Assembly (NCBI RefSeq): GCF_001262015.1
Contig: NZ_CP012074.1
Coordinates: 268,501-332,500, forward strand
Length of the DNA: 64,000 bases
DNA from: Prevotella fusca JCM 17724
GTDB taxonomy: Bacteria; Bacteroidota; Bacteroidia; Bacteroidales; Bacteroidaceae
Direction of reading: 5' to 3'
Positions 57,736-64,000 of the stretch are shown here, in pieces (position 1 is the stretch's first letter; each line of letters opens with the position of its first letter). The notes beneath the pieces are model-generated. The model did not search any database. It worked only from the letters and a program-made list of their open reading frames with translations, and was not told the DNA's origin. A program made the translations under genes and the position numbers.

Positions 57736-58902
57736 TTACCTTCTCTTAAACAAATCCTTGATACCGTCCATGTCAAACGAGAGAGAGAAACGGAGGGTCT
57801 GGTCAAGTGGGTTGTTCTTGGCTGTTGCAATGACGTAGCCGGCATCCAATGCAAAGACATTCATCTTGAAGCCTGCACCTACTGTGAAATACTTGCGGTT
57901 ACCTTTGTTCTCGCTTTCATGATGGTAGCCGGCACGGAGTGAGAACTTGTCATTATAGGTATATTCGGCACCTAAGCTCCACTGTATTTCCTGCAACTCC
58001 TCGGAGGCACCGTTAGGTGCATCACCGAAGCTCTTGAAGATACCAGAGATAGATGATACATCATAATACTCTTTCTGAAGACGGTTGTCATAATCAACCT
58101 GTGACTCATCAGCCTTGCGCTTCGGATAGGTTGGAACGAGCAGCTTGTTGGCATCGGCAGCAATGGTAAAACGGTTGAATTCGTCGATAGGAATCATCAG
58201 CGAAGCACCTAAGCGGAGATTGGTCGGGATGAATTCAGAGCGGTTGTCACCACCGAAGGTAATCTTTGAACCGATGTTTGAGATGTTCATACCTAAGCCC
58301 AGCTGGCACTCACGCTCACCGATGTTGATATAGTTCTGGTAGTAGCAGGACAGGTCGGCTGCAAAGGCAGAGCCCGGTGCAGTATCATCCGTATAGTTAT
58401 AAGTAAGGTCGGAGTATATCCAGCGTACTGCAGCACCCAGTGAGAAGTGCTCGCTCAGCATCAAGGAATAAGCCACATCCAATGACATTTCATAAGGATT
58501 GATGGTCATGTTGGAGCCGTCAGTCATCTGTACTTCACCCAAAGAGAAGTAACGCATGGATGCAGAGACTGCACTGTAGTCACCGATACGGTAGTAACCA
58601 GCAAGGTAAGCCAGGTCAATGTCACTCACCAACTGCCGCAGCCAAGGGGTATAGTTCAGTGAAACACCTGCACGGGAGATGTTGAACGGATACTTGGCAG
58701 GATTCCAATACTGTGAGTTTACGTCCGGGTCAGTGGCTGCACCAACATCACCCATACCTGCAGAACGTGCGTCAGGAGCGATGGACTGTGAGGTAACTGA
58801 CGTATTGACAGGGTTGAATATGTCTTTCTTCTCCTGCGCAAAAGCGGCAGATGAAGCAAGTACCGTCAGTGAGAGGATGGCTATACGAAGCTGTTTAATC
58901 AT
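57736..58902 (-). CDS. porV: Type IX secretion outer-membrane protein PorV
   Basis: Outer-membrane shuttle that hands T9SS cargo from the translocon to the PorU attachment complex. 388 residues, FadL-type barrel with signal peptide (1-22, ending AFAQ) and the hallmark DARSAGMGDVGAATDPDVNS, then the YWNPAKYPF stretch. Ends with LFKRR. Encoded next to porU, with a 193-bp gap in between. Confidence 0.95.
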   Translation of the reverse strand: MIKQLRIAILSLTVLASSAAFAQEKKDIFNPVNTSVTSQSIAPDARSAGMGDVGAATDPDVNSQYWNPAKYPFNISRAGVSLNYTPWLRQLVSDIDLAYLAGYYRIGDYSAVSASMRYFSLGEVQMTDGSNMTINPYEMSLDVAYSLMLSEHFSLGAAVRWIYSDLTYNYTDDTAPGSAFAADLSCYYQNYINIGERECQLGLGMNISNIGSKITFGGDNRSEFIPTNLRLGASLMIPIDEFNRFTIAADANKLLVPTYPKRKADESQVDYDNRLQKEYYDVSSISGIFKSFGDAPNGASEELQEIQWSLGAEYTYNDKFSLRAGYHHESENKGNRKYFTVGAGFKMNVFALDAGYVIATAKNNPLDQTLRFSLSFDMDGIKDLFKRR

Positions 58903-59095
58903 TCTTTTTTAATTGGGTTGCTTGTTTAATGTTGCTATATGAAAATCCATGAGACTGAATCAAGAGCAGTAAGGCACGGCCTGACTGTCTGCCAGTAATG
59001 CTGGTTGTGAGGTGCAAAAGTGGTGTATGTCGCTACAACTTACAAACTATTTGCCCGTTTGATACCGTCTCATGGATTGAAACGTTATTCTTGTG

Positions 59096-62000
59096 TTATT
59101 TATTGTCTAAGATAATCAGTTTCTTAGCTTTCGACACCTTTGTCGCACCATTGCTGCTGAGACGGACACGATAGAGGTAAACGCCAGTCTGGAGTCGTGC
59201 TCCATTCTCAACGATAAGGTCCCAGTTGGCAGTGATGGCATTGCCCGATGCAACTCCCGAATCGCTGTGACGCCACAGCAAGTGTCCACTCATGTCAAAC
59301 ACTTCAATGTCTATATCCACGGCTGAACCAATGTAGTTGTGGGTAACAATGAATGTGGTTTCGGTCCTGGCAGGGTTCTTTGAGGCATTGATACTATAGA
59401 TTTCCGGTGCCAGTCCCTTGACAACCTTGAAGTGGAGCGTAACGGTTGAGGGGTTGTTCTGTATGTCCCATGCACGGAACTGGAGGGTGTGCGGACCTTC
59501 AGAGAGTTCAGGCAGGCTGTAGCCTGTTGTGCCTGAGGTATAGCTGCCGAAGTCATAACGGAAGTTATCGTTGAGAATATAGGTCTGTGTCAGCTTTCCG
59601 TCTATGGTCAGCTGCATGTCATGACCGATTCCATTGCCTGAAGCGTTGATGCCGTCCTTGTCGGTTATCTGTGCGAAGAAGTAAGGGGTACTATTGACTT
59701 CACCGCCATCGACAAACGATGGAGAGTTGAGATAAGCATATATGGATGGACCGATAGAGTCGTTATATATGGCTTCTGACCCATCAATACAGAAGCCCTC
59801 TTCATGTCCTTGTGCCATGAGAGTATGGCTGTCATTGATGGCAGACAGGTTCATCAGCCCCGTTCCTGAAGCATAGTTGATGTCGCGTGGCACGGCAAAG
59901 GTGAATGTGAATTCACCGTTGCGGATGCTGTCTGTGCCGTTGTAGAGCACCTTCTGACGGTCGTAATACTGAAAGGCTTTCTTTGATGTCTCTTCCTGTT
60001 TCTTGCAGGTGATGAGTTCCTTGGTATCACGTACAGTAGCATTGAGCAGTCCCTTGAAGTCAGTTTGCTTGCTGCCGTTCTTTGTTATGTGTCCTTTGAC
60101 AGTGACGACTGAGCCACCTTTGAGCAGGACAGAGCCCGTTGTGCTTGGTGCTTGTCCGTTAATTGTCTCTACTTTGATTTCAAGTGTAGGGAGATTCAGC
60201 GAGAGTGCAGGGTCGCCTAATAGGGCATATTGCAGCTTGTTGGGGGTAAGGTCACTGTTAGAGTTAATCAACTCACACTTCGCCAGACGCTGTGCTTCGC
60301 CGAGTGTGGTCGGCTTACCGTCAGTGAAACTCAGTACATGCTTGAGGAAGGCGGTGTTGATAGCCTTGTTATAGTAGGCATAAACAGTGCGTGTAGTGCC
60401 CCAGAAAGCGACGGAGCCGCCCTTTTTGTTCAGCATTGCTGCCTCGCCGATGGTAGGGATTGTGCCGTCATAAGGCATGATGTCGCAGCTGGCGGTAATC
60501 CATAGAGGTAGGTTCGCATTGGTGAAATTGGCAAAGTCGGTCAGTCGGAGTACTGCTTCATGGGATATCTGGTCTTCCTTTCCGTGACCAGCATAATCCA
60601 TGATAAGTGCGCCCTGTGCCTGTTGTTGTTTGATGATGGTACTTGCCTCTGGATAGCTATGACCTGTTGCGGACGAAATACGGGTGTAGGCATCCCACAT
60701 CACCTTCTTCACCTGATAGTCGGGATAGGTTGCCATGATGGTTTCTGCTGTCTCATTGACATCATTCATGTGGAGATTATTGTTGCCGTCATCGCCCATG
60801 AACATGATGACATTCTCCCAACTTCCGCCATTCTTGTTCTCGGCATAGCTGATGGTTTTGTCGACCATAGTCTTTGCATCGGATATTTCTGTAACCGGGA
60901 AGCGTCCCACCCCGAGGTCTTCCTTGTCACGTCTCAGCAGGTCGCCTCCTTCACCATCATCCATCAAGGTAAACCAACCGTCGTTGACATAGCAGTCGGT
61001 CTCGCTGAATGAGTTTTCACTTTCGTATGCAAGGAGATAGTCGTCGGGGTTGAGATTGCGGCAGGCACTGCTCAGCATGCGGTTATCCCATACGCAATCA
61101 CCGAAAAGCAAGAGCGACTGTGGGAGGTTGGTGCTGGTAGCACGGTCGTAAAGCATCTTCATGTAACGGCGGTAGGCCATGGCATCAGGAGTTCCACTGG
61201 AGAACTCGTTGTAGATTTCGTCCGCTGGAACGATTCGTACCGAGATGTTGTCATGCCTGCGGTGGAAGTCAGCCAGGCGTTCTGCCTGCTTCAACAACTT
61301 CTGACTTGTAGGGATGATGATGACCATATTGACGGGTTCGTCAGCATGAAGGTCCTGATTTGTTATGTTGTAGACATATTCTGGTGCGGGAAAAGCTGCC
61401 TTCAGTGAAGGTGCCAGTGCTGGTGTGGGATAGGTCATGACGAGATAGTCAAGGCGTGCCGGACCGCCCTCTGTGGTTGTCAGCTTGATGCTGTCGACAG
61501 CATGGAGCGTGTTGAGCGTATAGCTTCTTACTTCTTCATAGCCCTTGTCGAAGGAGTCATGAGGTGTGACTCTTATCTCGCCAAGATTCTGTCCATTGGC
61601 TTCAACCTTCACGGTTGATGTATAGGTACCTGTTGTTATGGCTACGGTAAGCCTTCCACTTGTAGCCCGTGCTTTGTTGGCAAGGGTGAAGACTTTGCCT
61701 TCATTCAGTTTCAACGGTGTTTCTTCAAAGAGATTTCGTCCTCCATGATACCAGCTGAAGTTGTCCACCTCGTGCAGACTGTGATAGTCATCAGCTGACG
61801 GATAGAAGCTGTTGAGGAAGGTGGTGCTGTCTGTAATGGCTGCAGGAGCGCTGCTGTTATCCTCTGTCAGGAAATAATAACCATAGTTGGAATAAGGATT
61901 GCGGATTCTCTTTACTGATGTATTGCTTTCCCAGCTGACAGGACCACGGGCGTAGAAGAGACGTCTGCCGTTGCTGTTGTAGGTTGGAACTTCCTTCAGG

Positions 62001-62668
62001 TCATCATGTCTTTTGATGTAGTCAGCTGTAAGGACTTCCTTCTGCAGGTTCCCTCCATAGCCATAGATTTTCACCTTATCTATGTTTGAAAAGCCTGCAC
62101 GACGGATGAGTTCATTGGTCAGCTGGTAGACACCATTGGACGGAACACGTATCTTTGCCCATTTCCCACTGGTAAGAACAGAGTGCTGGGCATAGCGACT
62201 GGCGGCAGAAGATGCCGATACATTGCCTGCACGGGTAGCAAGGGCTTTTGCTTTTCTTGCCGATGATTTCTTGGGACGGGAGGTGAGTGCTATCATGAAG
62301 CTGACGAGGAACTGCTTCTTTCCGTTGCGCTGAACGATGGGCATGAGCGAAATCTCTAATACGCCACGCTTGCGTTCCACCGTCATTTGCTGGTGTGTTT
62401 CCGGCCATGAAGGTGGGGCAATATTGGTCAGGGCATTGTATCGTTCTACGTCTGCCTTGCTCATGTCAATGAACTCCGGGTAGCGTATTTCCAGCTCGTA
62501 GGTGGAATCAGCATACTGTTCACCAACGGGGATGGCATAGTGGAAGTGTGGCAATATCGAGTCTATTGTCACGTCTTCAACTGTCAGATTGAAGAATCTT
62601 TGCTGTTGGGCTGATAGTTTTATACACCCCAGCAGAAGTATGAAGCAGAGTATTGCTGAACGTTTCAT
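59096..62668 (-). CDS. porU: Type IX secretion sortase PorU
   Basis: C25 (gingipain-like) peptidase that cleaves CTD signals and attaches cargo to anionic lipopolysaccharide. Counted from the ATG at 62668: a signal peptide (MKRSAILCFILLLG, ending LSAQ), a long N-terminal region, then catalytic H695 (DYAGHGKED) and C728 (ITASCDIMPY), 33 residues apart as in gingipain R. The C-terminus carries its own sorting-type domain (VDIDIEVFDMSGHLLWRH, then TGVYLYRVRLSS). In-frame ATG and GTG codons at 62695 and 62704 are less likely because they would precede the signal peptide. Confidence 0.95.
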   Translation of the reverse strand: MKRSAILCFILLLGCIKLSAQQQRFFNLTVEDVTIDSILPHFHYAIPVGEQYADSTYELEIRYPEFIDMSKADVERYNALTNIAPPSWPETHQQMTVERKRGVLEISLMPIVQRNGKKQFLVSFMIALTSRPKKSSARKAKALATRAGNVSASSAASRYAQHSVLTSGKWAKIRVPSNGVYQLTNELIRRAGFSNIDKVKIYGYGGNLQKEVLTADYIKRHDDLKEVPTYNSNGRRLFYARGPVSWESNTSVKRIRNPYSNYGYYFLTEDNSSAPAAITDSTTFLNSFYPSADDYHSLHEVDNFSWYHGGRNLFEETPLKLNEGKVFTLANKARATSGRLTVAITTGTYTSTVKVEANGQNLGEIRVTPHDSFDKGYEEVRSYTLNTLHAVDSIKLTTTEGGPARLDYLVMTYPTPALAPSLKAAFPAPEYVYNITNQDLHADEPVNMVIIIPTSQKLLKQAERLADFHRRHDNISVRIVPADEIYNEFSSGTPDAMAYRRYMKMLYDRATSTNLPQSLLLFGDCVWDNRMLSSACRNLNPDDYLLAYESENSFSETDCYVNDGWFTLMDDGEGGDLLRRDKEDLGVGRFPVTEISDAKTMVDKTISYAENKNGGSWENVIMFMGDDGNNNLHMNDVNETAETIMATYPDYQVKKVMWDAYTRISSATGHSYPEASTIIKQQQAQGALIMDYAGHGKEDQISHEAVLRLTDFANFTNANLPLWITASCDIMPYDGTIPTIGEAAMLNKKGGSVAFWGTTRTVYAYYNKAINTAFLKHVLSFTDGKPTTLGEAQRLAKCELINSNSDLTPNKLQYALLGDPALSLNLPTLEIKVETINGQAPSTTGSVLLKGGSVVTVKGHITKNGSKQTDFKGLLNATVRDTKELITCKKQEETSKKAFQYYDRQKVLYNGTDSIRNGEFTFTFAVPRDINYASGTGLMNLSAINDSHTLMAQGHEEGFCIDGSEAIYNDSIGPSIYAYLNSPSFVDGGEVNSTPYFFAQITDKDGINASGNGIGHDMQLTIDGKLTQTYILNDNFRYDFGSYTSGTTGYSLPELSEGPHTLQFRAWDIQNNPSTVTLHFKVVKGLAPEIYSINASKNPARTETTFIVTHNYIGSAVDIDIEVFDMSGHLLWRHSDSGVASGNAITANWDLIVENGARLQTGVYLYRVRLSSNGATKVSKAKKLIILDNK

Positions 62669-62871
62669 TGTCAGCTTGTTTGTTCCTTTCGTCATATTAT
62701 TCACGTAATTCCCTCAAAGTCTTTTTGTGTCAGTTGTTTGCAGTGTTGTGTATGCTGTATCTGTTTGGAAGAGAGAATAGTTACTTGTGTCATAAAGTAC
62801 TTGGTGGATGCTTGTAAGTCCGATAATTCCCGGCTTTGTCACTGATTAATCTGTAATGTAACCTGTTGCAC

Positions 62872-63489
62872 TTATTTGCAATTGAAGTCAAGGACTTTTC
62901 TCTCTCCTATATATCCTTCCAGATGGTCGTTGATATGAACGGGACCACAGCCAGACGGACAGCCTGTGTATATGATGTCGCCTGTCTTGAGGGTGAAGTA
63001 GCGGCTGATATAACTGATGAGCTCATCCACCTTGTATAACATCTCACTTGTGCAGCCTTCCTGTACAGTCTGACCGTTGATGTCAAGATGGAAGTGCAGC
63101 CGTTGCACGTCAAGGAATTTCTCCTTTGGTACCCATTCGCCTAAAGCTGCAGCACCATCAAAACTCTTGCAGAGCGTCCAAGGCAGTCCTTGTGCCCTTA
63201 GCTTTTGCTGTAGTTCGCGAGCCGTGAAGTCAATTCCCAGCGTTACAGCATCGTAATAACGATGAGCAAAACGCTTGGAGATGGTCTTGCCCAGACGGCA
63301 GATGCGCACCACAAGTTCCGTCTCATATTCAATCGTTCCCAAGTCATCGGGAATGAAGAAAGGCTTTCCGTCTTTCAGCAGGGCTGAATCAGCCTTGGTG
63401 AAGATGACAGGTCTTTCCTTTGTTGATAACGTTTCATTCAGTGATTTATTATGTTCGGCATAGTTCATGCCTATTGCAAAGATTTTCAT
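62872..63489 (-). CDS. Fumarylacetoacetate hydrolase family protein
   Basis: 205 residues, a minimal FAH-fold enzyme. Metal ligands sit in YETELVVRI, the fold's FTARELQQKLRAQGLPW stretch is clear, and GDIIYTGCPSGCGPV near the C-terminus matches the family GDVI-TGTPxGxG motif, with cysteine in the usual threonine position. Acts on acyl pyruvates or 2-keto acids; specificity unknown. Monocistronic. Confidence 0.9.
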   Translation of the reverse strand: MKIFAIGMNYAEHNKSLNETLSTKERPVIFTKADSALLKDGKPFFIPDDLGTIEYETELVVRICRLGKTISKRFAHRYYDAVTLGIDFTARELQQKLRAQGLPWTLCKSFDGAAALGEWVPKEKFLDVQRLHFHLDINGQTVQEGCTSEMLYKVDELISYISRYFTLKTGDIIYTGCPSGCGPVHINDHLEGYIGERKVLDFNCK

Positions 63490-63531
63490 TGTTCGTAGTT
63501 TCTGTTGGTGCTTGTTGTTCTATAATGCCAA

Positions 63532-63788
63532 TTAGTGCTGTTCGGTAAATATTTCTCGCACGAATTGGCCATCAGCGTCTTACTTATATAATGACAATAA
63601 TGAACTTTCTACCGATGTGTTGTTGGTAAACACGTGTTGTGTTGTTGGTAAACACATGTTGTGCTTATTTGTAAACACCAATCGTGTTGAGGCTTCATTC
63701 CTTTGTAATACATAGCTGGAGAGGGCGTAATTTGTTTTGGAAAAGAGATGTGAGGGCGTGCAATTTAAGTTTTATCGGGCAGCAATTA
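63532..63788 (+). repeat. Family I element, copy g
   Basis: Complete shorter copy. Left end TTAGTGCTGTTCGGTAAAT, right end TTTTATCGGGCAGCAATTA, a clear imperfect terminal inverted repeat. Leader ATAATGACAATAATGAAC, units at 63617, 63639 and 63661 (22 bp apart) with perfect GTGTT/AACAC arms in the first two. A 9-bp repeat of the men type follows directly. Confidence 0.75.
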
Positions 63789-63835
63789 ATCTTAATAAGC
63801 CTCATTGGGTTGATAAGTCTAATAGTACTAAATGG
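63785..63835. repeat. Degenerate 9-bp tandem repeat beside copy g
   Basis: TCTTAATAA, GCCTCATTG, GGTTGATAA, GTCTAATAG and TACTAAATG in 9-bp register. Weaker than the men copies but in the same style. Confidence 0.45.
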
Positions 63836-63854
63836 CCGTTCGTTTAATGAAAAA

Positions 63855-63890
63855 GGAGCTGCAGGAGCCTGATGGCTTTCCTGCAACTCC
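63855..63890 (-). terminator. Terminator of the gene entering from the right edge
   Basis: GGAGCTGCAGGA (63855-63866) pairs with 63879-63890 with one mismatch and an inner GCC/GGC extension; on the minus strand a TTTTT run follows. Confidence 0.75.
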
Positions 63891-63919
63891 CATATCTTTC
63901 TTTTAAAGAAGCTCTGTGA

Positions 63920-64000
63920 TTACTCAGCAGAGAGTGTGAAACGCTTGTAAGCAACAACCTTGAGGTCCTTGCCCTGAGTCTTGAGCCACTCGCCTACGCT
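63920..64000 (-). CDS. tsf: C-terminal 26 residues of probable elongation factor Ts
   Basis: Frame open to the window edge, stop TAA at 63922-63920. The visible end (SVGEWLKTQGKDLKVVAYKR, then FTLSAE) matches my recollection of the Bacteroidales EF-Ts C-terminus, where a VxxFxRF strand closes the protein. Too short for certainty. A terminator follows. Confidence 0.55.
   Translation of the reverse strand, partial: SVGEWLKTQGKDLKVVAYKRFTLSAE

Noticed and set aside
7232..63690. 22-bp arrays considered as CRISPR arrays
   Set aside because: There are no variable spacers of CRISPR length, only 5-nt gaps; arrays have three or four units, are dispersed, and no cas gene is present.

Overview
The window reads as a chromosomal segment of a Bacteroidales bacterium, most likely an oral-type Prevotella (inference from gene content). 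The evidence is a SusC/SusD pair, Bacteroidetes-type promoters (TTTG, about 19 bp, TAnnTTTG), type IX secretion genes porU and porV, a compact menaquinone operon, and Bacteroidales-specific families such as DUF349, a GIN-domain lipoprotein and a DUF4369/thioredoxin-fold lipoprotein. No rRNA, tRNA, CRISPR array, phage or intact insertion sequence was seen.

Layout. 0-7 kb: a GH2 beta-galactosidase (cut by the left edge) divergent from a SusC/SusD pair, a minimal glycan-uptake locus. 7-12 kb: a membrane metallophosphoesterase, a secreted histidine (inositol-phosphate type) phosphatase and a secreted C1 aminopeptidase. 12-15 kb: a four-gene operon (ABC ATPase, GIN-domain lipoprotein, membrane protein, GntR/YtrA regulator) with a perfect palindromic operator over its start site. 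15-27 kb: a very large SNF2 helicase, a carboxynorspermidine dehydrogenase-tfoX-recA operon, a DUF349 protein and CorA. 27-34 kb: the menaquinone operon, transcribed leftward as thioesterase-menF-menD-menB-(four-helix-bundle gene)-menC-menE. 34-48 kb: a small outer-membrane protein, a lipoprotein, pepD, a flippase/LPG-synthase-like protein, rsmA, a free-methionine-sulfoxide reductase, frr, rsgA, a HAD phosphatase, pgi, gpsA and lysS. 48-50 kb: an NgoPII-like type II restriction-modification pair. 50-57 kb: a thioredoxin-fold lipoprotein without its cysteines, then a block of three exported products (nuclease, tiny peptide, T9SS-type secreted protein) between two direct copies of a roughly 490-bp repeat. 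57-64 kb: ispF, porV, porU, an FAH-family hydrolase and the last codons of a probable tsf.

The most unusual content is intergenic. Seven dispersed copies of one element carry three to four tandem units with an exact 22-bp period, each unit being a 17-nt imperfect hairpin plus a 5-nt spacer. The better preserved copies have conserved flanks and terminal inverted repeats and so look like MITEs. Arrays of unrelated sequence (three of family II, one built on a CATGAA core) keep the same exact 22-bp period, and family II keeps the same 17+5 architecture. A separate degenerate 9-bp repeat fills the gaps of the men operon, and GC-rich hairpins of one family follow many stop codons. These repeats are the best candidates here for an undescribed system.
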